Source: Hirudinaria manillensis
Lineage: Eukaryota; Annelida; Clitellata; Hirudinida; Hirudinidae
Reading direction: 5' to 3'
Assembly (NCBI GenBank): GCA_034509925.1
Contig: CM067532.1
Location: 4,172,142 to 4,236,141, forward strand
DNA length: 64,000 nucleotides
Positions 50,001 to 64,000 of this stretch are shown here, in pieces (within the stretch, counting starts at the first letter, position 1; the number at the start of each line of letters is the position of its first letter). The translations under genes were made by a program, and so were the position numbers. A model generated the notes under the pieces. The model was not told where the DNA came from, made no database searches, and saw only the letters and a list, made by a program, of their open reading frames with translations.

Positions 50001-50682
50001 CACTCGAGATGATTGATTAAAAACAACAAAAGATGAGGTTCTAGCTCTACTTCAGTGTAGATATAATAAATTATGCATTGATATTAACCAGTATGTGTTG
50101 GGTAAAATGCATACTACTCATAATGGACTTTGTTTGCTGATTTTTATTCTGAGTGAACTTTGTGGATAGGTAATGTTCTGATTTGTATTTCTCTAATGTA
50201 ACATGTCGAGTGAAATAGTCACATAAATGACATTCAGCCATAGCAAATATGACTCCGATCCAGATTGAATCATGTAATTAAAAAGAAAAACTATTTTAAA
50301 TATTTGTAAACATACAAGTGAGCAGAGAAATAAACAAAGAAACACTGAAAAAAATCAATAAAATTACTACTAAATACATAAGATTTCCAACACGATTTGA
50401 GCTAGTCTGTGTTTGTATTTCTCATGAATATTTTGCATGACCCACGATGCTTTTGGAATTTGTTAATTTGGACAAATAGTTTTTCAAACGTGCATTTCAA
50501 TAGGAAATTCAATCAATTACTTTGATCGTAGGAAAACATGCAAAGAGGAAGGATGGAGAGCTCTTTTTAAAGGAGGTGCATGCAGAATGATGGTCATAGC
50601 TCCCCTTTTTGGAATCGCTCAAACCGTTTATTATTTTGGTGTTGCCGAAGGTCTTATTGATTTTTTTCAAAAGAACTTTTAA
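47087..50682 (+). CDS. SLC25A22: Mitochondrial glutamate carrier
   Basis: Inner-membrane glutamate/H+ symporter of the SLC25 family. Nine exons: 47087-47112, 47284-47418, 47508-47563, 47625-47715, 48304-48422, 48862-49049, 49146-49248, 49394-49469 and 50532-50682; 314 codons plus stop, the usual size for the family. Three tandem modules each carry the Px[D/E]xx[K/R] signature: [16 protein letters not shown] and PLDVVKTR. Family-specific stretches include [59 protein letters not shown] and [16 protein letters not shown], which match GC1/GC2. The vertebrate pair SLC25A18/A22 cannot be separated here; A22 is used as the family name. Exon 6 has a NAGNAG acceptor (48856-48864), so a one-residue variant is possible. 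Confidence 0.94.
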
Positions 50683-52641
<1,959 letters not shown>

Positions 52642-55412
52642 TTACTTTGGAAACTCTGAGTCATATTAGTTGATATCATATCTTTTGCTTTCAGTTTAGT
52701 AAAAGACTTGCCAACTTTTAACTTCAGAGAAATTGATTTTGATGTACCAATTAAAATTTGCAATAGAGCCATTCTAAGACTTTATTAAAGGTTTGAGCTT
52801 GAAATGGGGAACTAGTGGGGCTTGCTTAACATTCAATATATTGGAAATAAAATTGATATTGCTGCCCAAGAAATGCAGAAGTATATTACAAACAAAAACG
52901 TCACTTTACTTTAGTTTGACTAGGACTTTTGAAGGGTTTTCAGAGGTGTGATCTCTTTTTATTGCTTGGCAGATATAATTGATTTTCTCAGTTTTTATAG
53001 TTACATTGCCTCATTAACTACTTAATAATTCAAATGTTTATCTCTTTTTTTTTATTTCATACCTTGATGGTTTGTGAGTCAGAAATTGTTTTTATTTAAT
53101 TTTCAGGTTTGTGCTTTATTGTTGTGGTTAAGTTTGCATAGCCAACTTGGTTTTTTTTTTTTGAAAGAAGTGGAAAGTCTGTTGCTTGTAAGTTTGCATT
53201 AAGGTCTCACAAATAGTGATTGATGGGAGACTCAAACCCTGGCATATGATTTCCTTGCTAAAATTGACCTTTAGTTGATTACTACTCACAGCTTGGAGAT
53301 ATAAAGATTTAAGTTTTTGCACTACCTAATTTGAATCTTGTTGGTTTATCACTCTTCTAATGACTGCATCTGTCAATCCTATCAAATTTAATAAAGAAAC
53401 CAAATTAAATAAAGTTTCTAAATCCTGCAAGACACTTTTCTTACATCGGAAAGCAGATTATTTCCTCCAACCTTTTCTATTTTTTTTTTAGAAAATTACT
53501 TTGATTTTTATATTGCTTTAAGATTACAGGCTTTTGGTGCCCCACTTTAGTTTGTGCTGAGATGTAATTTGCATTTTCTCTTGGATTATTTTACACAATT
53601 ACATGTTAAGTTTGGATGGCAAAAACTCCTGGTCTCTTGATTAAGCTCTCTGAATCTGGAACTACCACATCTTTTGGGCCGATTACCTTAGTGAACAAGG
53701 GTTTTGGAAAAGGCTCTTTCTTTGGGATCTCTTATAACAGCTGATCAAGTGATTGGTTGATGTCAATTGACTAACAGAATAAATTCATGAAGCTTTTCAA
53801 AATTCTTTTTTGACTGTTGAGGTCGTTTGATTTTCATCTTTGAGTTGGGTACCTATGTTTTACTGTTCTTTTGCTAATCATCCACATTTATTTTTTTAAT
53901 GCATTAGGTTAGGGATTATTCGAACGTTTTTTTTTTTTGCTATGGTGTAAGGTAAAGAAACAGCTGGGTCATATAAACATGGTGATGTGAGCATTGTCCC
54001 ATCTGGTTTATTTAAGGTGAAATAGTTGTATTTGTTACATAATAGGGATTGTTATAGTGCTATTACGTGTTAAGTGTGAATGTTAGGGTTTTCCAAGGGA
54101 TGCATGATTCAGGGGGCCCTGCCAGGGCTGGATTGTTGAAGGGTGGTTCTTGCTAAGTCTGGGTGCAGGTCAGGCAGGGCTTGGACAAAAGATTCCAGCT
54201 CACGTAGCTCTCTAAAACACTTAGTCCAAACACAATAGAGGTAACCCTATCCTGGTGGCGCTATGTAATACGTAGCGAGGACCTTTTTATGATGTGCCGA
54301 ATTTATTTCATCACCCTGGTTGACAACACCACTTGTTGAGCTCTTGTTTTCTTTGAATCGCTTTTATTTGAAATTTATGAAAACATGAAGGAAGGAACAA
54401 ACAGTTATTGGCTTTGGATGGTGATGGCTAAAGGATGCAGACTTCAGTTAAGAGTGGGAGGCAAATTGATGAGTTAATGAAATGGATCTGGAGCCCGTCC
54501 GTGGAGTTTATTCTGATAGCTTTTTTAAGTCTTCTCTCGGTTTGATAGGTAAGGGTGGGTTGGTCTCCGAGGTGAAGAGAGGGGATTTCATTGTTGCAAG
54601 GTCTCCTAATGATGATGTTGGCTCTTCATGAACTCAGCTGTTGATTTGCAAGCTCTTGCCTAAAAAAGAAGAGTGTTCAGTAAAAAGAAGGCCGGAAGGC
54701 GGGACCATTAAGAAATTGGGCAGAGGTTACGACGATTAAGGAATCGCAGGCCAATTTTATAATGGAGGAATTTGTGATATTTTTAAAGAATGGTTTTTAA
54801 AGTTATCTTCCGAGAGGAAAAGCCGAAAAATATCGAAATCATCAAAATATATTGAAATAATCGACTATCTTCTACCAGAATGTTAAAGAATGTATCATTC
54901 GATTGGACAATTTTATTTTTTCGAATGTCGCAGTTGTTCGTCAAAGAAACAAAGAGGCAGTTTGGCATTTACGAAAAGACACAGTTGCTTTATCATAAAT
55001 ATTAGTTATGGGAATAAGCTAGAGCAAAGATGGTCACTTTTGGTATCCGGTTATCCTTCGGCTTGACTACTCGCATAAAGACTGAACTTCGGGAAAGAAA
55101 TCGTTACAGATAATAGCGGTAGGACAAATAAACCTTCGCGAAATTAAGTGTCTCGTTAATTATGATAGTTGCAAATTAATGTATGTATGTGTAATACACT
55201 TTGTGTATGTATCTTGGTTGGGAGCACTCGTCAAATCTGTAATGTTTATGGTCTAGACGAGTTGGTGTGTGCAATGTCGTTCAGATGATCTTATTCTTTG
55301 TTAGTTTGGCTTGACCTGGATTTTACACGTTTAGCATAAAGAGGCTTAACAATTAATAAGCAAAAGCTTAAAATTAAAGTAAAGTAGGTACCCGATTTTG
55401 AGAGGATTTCCT
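52642..55412. other. Gap between NEDD8 and the kelch gene
   Basis: An aataaa near 52846 may serve NEDD8. The remainder is T-rich with several poly-T runs; the more GC-balanced part at 54090-54300 may be a repeat, but I recognise no family. No coding frame of note. Confidence 0.4.
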
Positions 55413-57267
55413 ATGGCGCACAAAACTGGAGTTAAGAAGTTGGCATATCCGTCCTACGGTAATGAAATAATGAAGAATATTAAATCGCTACAATATAATG
55501 ATGAATTATGCGATTTTACTGTCTCTGCAGAAGGAAAGTCATTAAAAGTAACGTTTGGTCTGTTTTTGGCAGTTCACTTTACAACGAAATTTTTGTGATA
55601 GGAAATGTTGTTTTTGTTTGCAGGTACACAAAGTAATACTCGCAGCTTCCAGCGAGTATTTTAGGGCTATGCTTCGAGGTTTCATGAAAGAAACCAAGGA
55701 AGATATTGTTGATCTGGGTGGCATTAGTGCATCTTCACTTGAAATGATCATTGATTTTATCTATAGTGGAGAAATGGATTTAAATCTTGATTGCCTCATT
55801 GATATTTTAAATACAGCCAATCATCTACAGATCCAGACTGCTCTTGATTTATGCAGTGATTACGTAATATCCCTTTTGTCATTTTCAAATGCAGAGGAAT
55901 TCATGCATATTGCAGACATATACTCTCTGAAAAAAGTTAGCGACTTTTTTACAAAAAAGCTATTGACTAACTTTGAGGAGTTTGTTGATGCTTCAGTTTA
56001 TTTGACAACTTCTGCTCAAAACTTAATCAGTTATTTGGATGACGACCGATTGAAAGTGAAATCGGAATTTGTTCTTCTTGATTGTATAGCAAAATGGTAC
56101 AAACATGACAGCACCAGATCAGAGCACATTATGTCTTTGTTAAGATGTGTCAGATTTAGTCTTGTTCCAAAGAATATTTTGTTGCAAAGTCATCCATTGT
56201 TGACACTTTTTCCTAGCTCTATGCCTTATGTTCAACAAGGTTTAAAGTATCACAATGATGTTATTTCTGGACACCCAATTATAAATGTAGCATGTAAAGT
56301 ACGTTCAACAGTTCCTTCTTTGGTCCTTGTCTACCATGGCTCATCTCCACGTCCTCTAGATATATCAGCTTTTGATGAAACTAGCTCCAGCTACTATCAA
56401 CTGGCAAGTGACTCGAATGCTAGCAGAGATTGCAGAGTTGTGGAAGTTGACAATTTTTTATATGTGTTTAGAGTTGTAGATAGTGGAGGTGGAACATTTG
56501 TCAATTGCCTGATACGCTTTGATCCCAGACATTTATCACTTGTTGCTTTGATGCCTTGTAGATGTTTACGAATTGACCCAGCTATTGTATCCATGGATGG
56601 TAAAATATATTGCTTCGGTGGCTGCATTGATATACCTCAAGGATCATCTGGAAATACCATTTTGGATTTTGTAGAGGTTTATAATGTTAAAGAAAATATA
56701 TGGAGTGATGCTGAGCCAATGCCTCATCCAACTCATTCCCATGCTGCATGTGTGGCTAAGGGACTTATATACATAAGTGGTGGGGTGACTGCATCTTCAA
56801 AAAATGTTGCCTCTGATAATTTTTTTGAATACAATCCCTATACCAATCAATATTCTCCTAAAGCGCCGATGAATGGCCCAAGACGTCTGCACGAGATGGA
56901 GACCTTGGGCGATCACATTTATGTTTTGGGGGGTATTGGTTCTCATAGTTTTGTTCAGCAGCAGAATCAAATACCAGTTGAACGTTACTCATTGGATTGT
57001 AATCAATGGACTATTCTAAGTTGTACACTTGCAGGGAGATCCATTGGTCATTTTACTGTGTATAACAAAAGCATCCTATCCTTGGGGAGAGAGCATCATC
57101 TTGCCACAGAAGATGACATTTGGTCTTATTGCTCTGAAAATGATTCTTGGTCACCTTTTGCCAAAGCACCTCGTCGAACATCACTTGCATCCACTTCAGC
57201 AATATTACTTCATATAAATTTTTATGATGAGAAAGTTTCTAAAAGACTACTTACAGACAAGTGGTAA
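55413..57267 (+). CDS. BTB-BACK-kelch protein (KLHL family)
   Basis: Likely substrate adaptor for a CUL3 ubiquitin ligase. Two exons, 55413-55547 and 55624-57267, join in phase 0 (KSLK|VHKVILAASSEYF) to 592 codons plus stop, a normal size for this family. The BTB domain covers about residues 25-135 (DELCDFTV, HKVILAASSEYFRAML, IIDFIYSGEM), BACK about 140-245 (DLCSDYVISLL, FVLLDCIAKWYKHD, RCVRFSLVP), and the kelch region about 270-570. Kelch blades are seen as IYCFGGCID, LIYISGGVT, HIYVLGGIGS and QWTILSCTLAGRSIGH; the first and last blades are weak. The general look recalls KLHL15/KLHL9-type proteins, but I would not pick an orthologue. The ATG at 55413 lies just before the BTB domain; an in-frame TTG upstream is not preferred. 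Confidence 0.88.
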
Positions 57268-60200
57268 TAGTAATTTATGATTGACTACATTTCATGACCA
57301 CTTAAGTTGCCCATGAAGTTATGAATGATGTAAATGCTGAAGATAAGTTATTTTAACAATGTTTTATGGATTATCACTTGAACACTTTTATTGCAATAGC
57401 TTTGATTTTTCTTTCTGATGTTTTAATTAAATGACTGTGTGATGGTCCTTTGAAAAATGGCCATGCATTGATGTATTTTCACTGTGTTGGTGTGAGATAA
57501 AGTTTAATATGATGCTCCAATGCCTTATTCAATTTGCCAAATGCATTTTGAAGCCCAGTTGTGAAAGGAAATTCTGCCTGCACATATATTGCAGTTTGTG
57601 GTTTATTTGAGCACAGCAGATTATTTCCTATCTTTTATACAGTTGGACATTCATAATGTCCCACTTAAACATCTGAGAAATAGACCAGCGTTTATTTATA
57701 TGGATGGTGATGACCTTTTTCTATTGCTTTTCAAATAAGAAAATCAATCATTTTCTGGAAAATCTTAATTGTATGATAGACTTTTTTTCCTGTTAATACC
57801 AGAAATCAGCCATGCAAGAGACAAATTGCTCAAGGTGGGGACTATCTAGCTGAGCTGAGCTACCTTTTGAAATATTTAAACATTGAACTTTTTCCCATTA
57901 CTTATGTTAAGCTTAAACTAATGAATTCATTACTAGTTGCTAGAATTGATAATATGCAGGGATGCTAGTTATGAATTTGCCCTGCAAGACACAGTTAAAC
58001 GTCTAGATGTAGGAAGTTTTGTTGGTTTTGGTTTAAGCCAGCCATGCTGAAGATCTTGCTCAGAGAAGAAATGATCGATAATGGTACCCACAAGAATGAA
58101 ATGGCTGTTTATCTCAAGACCCTTGGTTTTGAGATTAATAGGAAGTCCAAGGGACTCATGGAGCCTTTGAACTCCTCAATCACTAGATGAGGTCACAGGA
58201 GTCCCAACGGGAGAGGTCAAAGGTCATGACAGGGCATTGGAAGATCGAGATCCCTCTCACAGAGGACAAGAAAATTACAGTAAAGAGGGGGTTAGCCACC
58301 CTCTTGCTTTAAAAGTATAAGGAAATTACTGACAAGGAAGTATTTATAAGGCTATTATTACTGAATGCTTCATAGAGTCAGTATGTAAAGCAAACTATGT
58401 TACTATGGAGTAACCTTGTTACTTATTGCACTAGCTACACATCAAAACTTCCAATATCAGTATCCAAGTTCCAGTTCAAATACTTCAGCTATACTTAAGA
58501 TTTGGATGAGAGCCAGTGCTCAATGATGAGGGTTACATGTCTATTGGTTCCAATGTTGGGTTCATGGAATTGATTTGCTAAAATGCTTAGAGCTCTGACT
58601 GCAGGGTACAACAATTTGCTGAATAATAATTTATTCATATTAAAAGAACGAAGTCACAACAAAAGTTAACAGAGCATGCAAACAATGGGCAGAGGTCTTG
58701 ATTGGTTCTGGATAACATGAAACAGTTAGTTTGAGGTGTGAACTTGACAAAAGTAACTACCCGGCTAACACACCTCTCCGGGGTATGCCCAGGACCCGTG
58801 CAGGCATATGCATTTTGTCCTCGGGGGCACATGTGGGCTGCCCGGCTATTAGTCCCGGGTTACCCAGCCGGGTCCCAGCTATTACGCCTGGGCCACCCAA
58901 ACAAATACAAGCTTTATTTTAAAGAAATCATTCATTCATCAACAGTTATTCTTCCCTTCCGATTTCCAGCTCCTCTGTCTGCCATTTCCAAGCCATTTTC
59001 TCCCCAAATCATGGATGGTGGAAGTTGACATGTTAAGATTTTTTTCACTACACCTGATTAAAACAATCTATAGATACCCTTTCACGTACATTTCACTTGT
59101 ATGTGTTAAATCAGATGACAAATTGAAATCTAGCACAATCTGGCAGGATGAAACATTAATAACCAAGGGTCGTTAGACCACCAGATTGGATCATCTGATC
59201 CGAAAAGAGGGTCTGCGTTTTGAGTTTTATAGTCACGTAATAAACTGTAAACTCTAAAAACAACGCCATGTTACAACTTTAAAAACTTATTGTATTATAA
59301 AATTTTGGATTTTTTAAATTTTTTAATTCTTATCCCCTTAATCCTCCTGGCCATAAGTTCTATCATTCGAAATTCGCAGTATAATATTTTGAAGCTATAG
59401 TTTCTATATTATGCACCGGACATCGGAGGCTGCCACAACTATTAGTGGCAAATGGTTCCAGTTTGTGTTTGTGAGAATTAAGGGTACTCTCAACTTAAGG
59501 AATCTGTTATTCACCGTTTGTTGAAAACATGGCTTGTGTCCACAGATTGTTACCTGGACAAGTAATAAACTATATGGTAATATAATTTTAAATACACATC
59601 TTACACGCCCCTTTCGTGCATTATCTACTACACTATCTACCCAAAAGAACCTCCAGTACCAGTACTCGAAGCTCATTATAAGTCCCCATGGTACAATAAA
59701 ATTCCCCATTCTTCCAAAACTCTGAAATGTTCCTGAATCACAAAATCTGAAAGAAAGTCTAGCTGTTGGCTCATTTTATGTGAAACAGAATTTTACTAAA
59801 GAATTTCGAGCCAAAATATGAAGCTTAACTATGAAAATGAAATGTGGCCATCCATAAAAATAAAAAAAAAATTGTTTAGTTGGGTCTATTTGATTTGCCT
59901 TCTTATTGAATATTTTAAATGCTTTTCATACTAGTGAACAATATTAAAACATCCAGAATGCAACCGATGTAGGAAGAGCAAAATTTCAAACTTAAAATGG
60001 GACGATTGAAAATGGTAGGTCTAAGCTAATAAACATTATTTCAGTAAAATACTAAATTTTAATTAATTAAAATAAGCCGCTCTTCGGCACCTGCTAGATT
60101 TCTCCAGTGCCCCTATGGGTATGGTGCCGCCTACTTTGGGAATCGCTGGTTTAAATAGAGAAATTTCTAAATATTTATTATTGTGGATTATTTCAATAAA

Positions 60201-60780
60201 TAAGTTATTTTAAAGATGTTTTTAATCTGCATCAAATATTTGAGGAACAGAAACATAATAGGTTTTTGTTGTGGTTGTCAATCATTTTAATACTTACTAT
60301 ACTATATTGGCAGATCTGCGAGAAATTCATTTTTGTCGAGTGAGTAGCGCGTATTTTTCGCGGAAATAACGTAAATTCGATGAGCGTCAGTCTTTATTTG
60401 AACGCGGGTGATAACCATTATACATGGAAATCTTATTCGTATGAGTCTTTGTTGCCAAACTTTTTTTGAAATATAGGTTAAAAAAGTTATATCTTCCCAA
60501 ATTCGATTTAAAATATGAAGTATTAAAAGATATTGCATATTACAAGTCTGCATTATATCTCATGAAATTACGAAATAGAAGTATATAAGGAACTATTCTG
60601 TGAAGCAATATTTCAAATACTGGATTTGAACGGGTTAACTCATTGTTAAAAAATAATAAAATATTTTGAGATTTTAGGAACTGTTTGAATAAGTATACCC
60701 AACTTTTGAATTTAAATTACAATTGGATTTACAAAGAAGGCTGTAAATTTGGCTAATGTTACAGAAAATATTTTCTTCTA
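57268..60780. other. Gene-free stretch upstream of MED15 with repeat-like segments
   Basis: Contains a GC-rich island (58755-58900, separate entry), GC-balanced repeat-like DNA at 57950-58300, and a 101-codon minus-strand frame at 59404-59709 (WYWRFFWVDSVVDNARKG) without a recognised domain. A short G/C-rich block at 60080-60145 stands out from the AT-rich background. None can be assigned to a family by eye. Confidence 0.4.
58755..58900. repeat. GC-rich island with degenerate tandem units
   Basis: Three units of about 25-31 bp share the pattern c(c)(g/a)gcta.....c(c)ggg....ccca: about 58761-58791, 58841-58866 and 58875-58899. The GC content is far above that of the surrounding DNA. It may be part of a mobile element. 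Confidence 0.45.
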
Positions 60781-63700
60781 ATGGATTGGAGAAGTAATGA
60801 GAGTAGGCAAAAGGTTCGAGACCATCTGTAAGTTTTACTAAAGTTATTTATTTCAACTTCTCTAAGATTATAGATGTTGAAGTGTTTTTTTTTTCAATTT
60901 ACAGAGAGCAGCAGAAAAAAGGAATTAATGTTATTGAACTAGAAAATCAAGCATTTGAAAATTCTTCGACACAGGTTATAGTTTTGTTTCATTATTTGAG
61001 GCCAATGATTTACATTCTCTAGATTTGGTTTAATACTCTTAATACTCTTTTGCTAACTTTCTAATAGAAATATTTTTTTTTTGATTTGATCACCATCATG
61101 AAAATTGAATTTTGCAGAAAGAATATGCTGGATACATAATGAGCAAGCTTCCAGAAATGAGTTGGTGTTTATTGAATACTCATAGTTCCTTGTTTATTTT
61201 AAGACAAACTTTATTTATAACAATTATTATAGATAAGCAAAGAAATGATAAAATTGCACAACAAAGACAAGCTCAGTTGATCGCTCAGCGTGCTAACCTC
61301 ATGCCTGTTTCCGCGTCGCCTTCTTTTACCGACGGATCAACTTCATCGCATCATGTCAATGGAAATCAACAATCCAATCTGCTTCAGCAACAACTGTTAC
61401 AACAACAATTGCAGCAGGGCATGAGAAATGTTGTTCAGCAGCAAACGGATCCAATTAATGCTCTCCAGAATTTGACCAAACAAGGACTGCAGCCAGGTAG
61501 GTTGTTTTAACAAAAGTTCAATCATCTAGGAAAGTTGTCCTCATAAAGTATGGAATGTTGTTAGCCATTCAACTCAATTGTAAGCAAAACCTCAGAAAGT
61601 TTTGTCATTTGAAAATCAGAGATGATTACATGCTACGGTGAATAGATTTATTGGATTACAAATTAAGGGATATGACTTTCATATTTTCAGTATATTGCAG
61701 TAAGAAAATATATATAATCAGATATTTTTTGGAGGTATCATTTAATTTGCACAATGGTTGTTGGAAAAGAAACCACAAACTTTTTTTGGGAATGAAATCC
61801 TTTTCTCACTTTTAAAGATTTCTTTTTGTTTTTATTTTCTTTTATGAGAAAAAATAATTAAATTATAATTATAAATTAATTATTTTTTGCAATTATAATT
61901 ATAAACACAATTTTTATTGATTTCATGAAATTAACTAGTAAGAAGTAATTAAATTTGCCTTGAAGTCTTGTCATCAGTTTTCTTTCATGTCCTCTGGTCT
62001 TGGAATATGTGCAGACAGAAAGGGAAGGACAAACTAAATCTTTCATTCCACTTGTCAACAACTTAAACAACAAAATCAAATCAGCTCTTTTTCTTCTATA
62101 ACACAAACTTGGTTATAATGGTTATAATGTTTGGTTACATCAGCTGTAACTTTGATATTAATATCATTTAAGATGTAATTATATTTGTTATAAAATGCAA
62201 ATAATTAGAGATCATTTAATTTCACTTTTTTTTTAATTTTTTAAATTTGTTTATATTCAGTTATTTTCTTTACATTTATTAGATTTAAGATTTATTAAGA
62301 TATATTAAACAAACAAATTGGCAATGATGTCTATCAGAATCTATCAGAATTTATGGTGCAGAGTTGTACATCTGATATGCACGTCCAAGCTGTTCTTATT
62401 GATTGGCTCATCCATGTGTTGCTGTGGTTGGGCCTCATTGCTCAATTATGCTAAGTTTTCTGATTTCCTATAAAAATTGATCTGAGAATGTCTGCTAATC
62501 ATTAATGATGTTATTTACTTGGTGATGTGAATAAGTTATATATTTCTGGCAAATTCATTTAAATTATGTGATCAGATTGTTAACATTTATTTTTTAAATA
62601 ATTTGAGTAATGACATTTACATTAAGAATTTCAATAGAAAGTGTGGTGAAATAATTTTAATGATGTGAGAGTTGTAAGCAGTGTCCTTGCTTCTATTGCT
62701 TGGGCACCTGGCTGAGAAGCAAGCTATGCAGGACAGTATATTAGGACCATGTTGAGCTTGTTGCATCCACAAAGTCCCACTTGCAAATAGAGTGTTAGGT
62801 CGGCATATTTTCTCAAATGATTAGACTGAATGGACAACTGCTTAGTATATAAAAATTGAAAATGTTCCACCATGGGAGGTGGCCAGTTGGGGCTGAATGG
62901 ATGATGTTGCCTATTGAAGGGCCCCAAAACTTTTATCAAGGTTGGTGAGCTTTATCCTGGGCATATGTTGCATGGTTAGCATTTTTATATTTTACTGCTC
63001 GTTTAGGGCTATTAGTTATGTTGCTTTAAGACTTGAACTTTGTCATTTGCATATATTTTTGTATTCTTTGGATTAAACACAAGTTCATGTTTTGCCTATG
63101 GCATAAATATGATTGCTCAGCTAATTAATTTTTAATAAAAATTTCATTATGAGGGTTTAACAATCAAATATTGTCAATGGTCTATTTTTGATCTAAAAAA
63201 CTACATCCAACTTTTAAAAAATGTCTTACCTAAATGTAATTGGGATTGTTTGAAAGATTTTTGAACAAATAACAATTTAAATTTTACAATGTCCGTTCAT
63301 TGATACTATCTGACAACCTATCAATCACTATATCAGGATCAGAGGTTTTTTTAGGATGACTTGAATGTTTTATGCTAAATTTCGAAGTTAGATCTAGGTA
63401 ATTTTAATAAATATTATAACAAAAATTACAGTATAATTTGGAAACTTTAAACTTAATCTCAGTTTAAAGCCTGATGATTGAAAAAGATTTTTGCAAATTT
63501 TTGCTCGATTTCAGGCCAGCAATCTAACCAAGTCATACGACAGCCAAGTCAGATGACATCAGTCATACAACAAAGAATGCAGTTTCAGGGATATTCAGGT
63601 GGGCCAAGGAATGTGGCACAGCAGGTTGTTATTTTTTTGGGCGAGTTGTTTATGGGGGATGAATGTCATAATTATGTTTTGACTGACGCAAAGGGTAGAG

Positions 63701-63948
63701 GAGACATGATAATGATGCAGTCACAACCGTCACGAATCCAAATGATGTCTCAACAGGGCCAAGTAATGTCAGGACAAGTGAGAACATTGGAACATTGAAA
63801 TTTTTTCTGAAAAGACATATAATTAAAAGGAAATTTTGCCAAGTGTTTTAAATCTTTGCAGTTTGTGGGCAATTCTATGCCGGCCCAATTTCATCTTTCT
63901 GCTCAACCACGTGGTCAACATATTTCACAGTTGCAAGCTTTTAATCAG
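60781..63948 (+). CDS. MED15: Mediator subunit 15, N-terminal part (runs off the right edge)
   Basis: Tail-module subunit of Mediator that binds activators through an N-terminal KIX domain. Exons: 60781-60827, 60905-60974, 61118-61160, 61233-61496, 63515-63624, then about 63691-63777 and 63862-63948, continuing past the window. The start MDWRSNESRQKVRDHL is followed by ENQAFENSSTQKEYAGYIMSK, which parallels the KIX segment with DWRS..FRQK and (N/S)H.F.K..T.DEYL. Gln-rich sequence follows (QQQLLQQQLQQ), with DPINALQNLTKQG, a close match to the DPMNALQ.L block of MED15. Later exons stay rich in Gln, Met and Ser. The stretch 63625-63690 is open in frame but looks like an intron (gttgtt at the start, aag at the end). 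The KIX match is short and the gene incomplete, so certainty is lower than for the others. Confidence 0.78.
61497..63514. other. MED15 intron 4
   Basis: Two kilobases of AT-rich intron. Near 62410-62450 an atgtgttgctgtggttgggcct block weakly resembles the repeat head at 727 and 38181. No other feature seen. Confidence 0.4.
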
Positions 63949-64000
63949 GTAATGCAGCAGTCTGGATGATTTTGAATTTTCAAATTCAAAATAATATAAT

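Noticed and set aside
59404-59709. 101-codon minus-strand frame, considered as a second Merlin transposase piece
   Set aside because: I could not find the DDE or zinc motifs of the family; the resemblance was too weak to call.

Overview
The window is AT-rich nuclear DNA from a metazoan. Its genes are split by GT-AG introns, many only 60-80 bp and some over 1 kb filled with decayed transposons. Gene content and repeats (R2-clade, CR1/L2-like, Gypsy-like, Merlin and Tc1 relics) suggest an invertebrate, possibly an arthropod; the sequence alone does not settle the phylum. I reconstructed exons by joining reading frames at splice sites. In every complete multi-exon gene the phases close and the total length is a multiple of three.

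Layout: (1) 1165-4500, minus, exportin-4 (XPO4), N-terminal part only, with a Tc1/mariner relic in intron 2. (2) 4860-6745, a Merlin DNA transposon with long inverted arms plus a second Merlin-like fragment. (3) 6978-8896, minus, a claudin-superfamily tetraspan protein. (4) 9120-11832, TE debris including an R2-clade reverse transcriptase relic. (5) 11833-15654, plus, the U2 snRNP splicing factor U2SURP/SR140. (6) 15655-19300, gene-free, with a tRNA-derived SINE head, an apparent ORF1-type fragment, a Gypsy-like LTR fragment and a CR1/L2 3' end. (7) 19406-24275, minus, polycystin-2 (PKD2), complete. (8) 26017-39657, plus, the SAC2 phosphoinositide phosphatase INPP5F, complete in 22 exons. (9) 41000-45518, minus, mitochondrial aldehyde dehydrogenase (ALDH2-like), complete in 13 exons. 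(10) 47087-50682, plus, mitochondrial glutamate carrier (SLC25A22/18), complete in 9 exons. (11) 52399-52641, plus, an uninterrupted NEDD8 gene. (12) 55413-57267, plus, a BTB-BACK-kelch protein. (13) 60781 to the right edge, plus, Mediator subunit MED15, partial.

The genes are a mix of housekeeping and cell-biology functions (nuclear export, splicing, transcription, ubiquitin-like modification, mitochondrial metabolism, Ca2+ channel, endosomal lipid phosphatase) with no sign of an operon or a dedicated pathway. PKD2/INPP5F and ALDH2/SLC25A22 are head-to-head pairs separated by about 1.7 and 1.6 kb. I found no clear new biological system. The most distinctive observations are the Merlin element with an intron inside its transposase, a probable nested retrotransposon, two GC-AG introns, a NAGNAG acceptor, two intact EF-hand loops in PKD2, and a stop codon of INPP5F that overlaps a strong splice donor.
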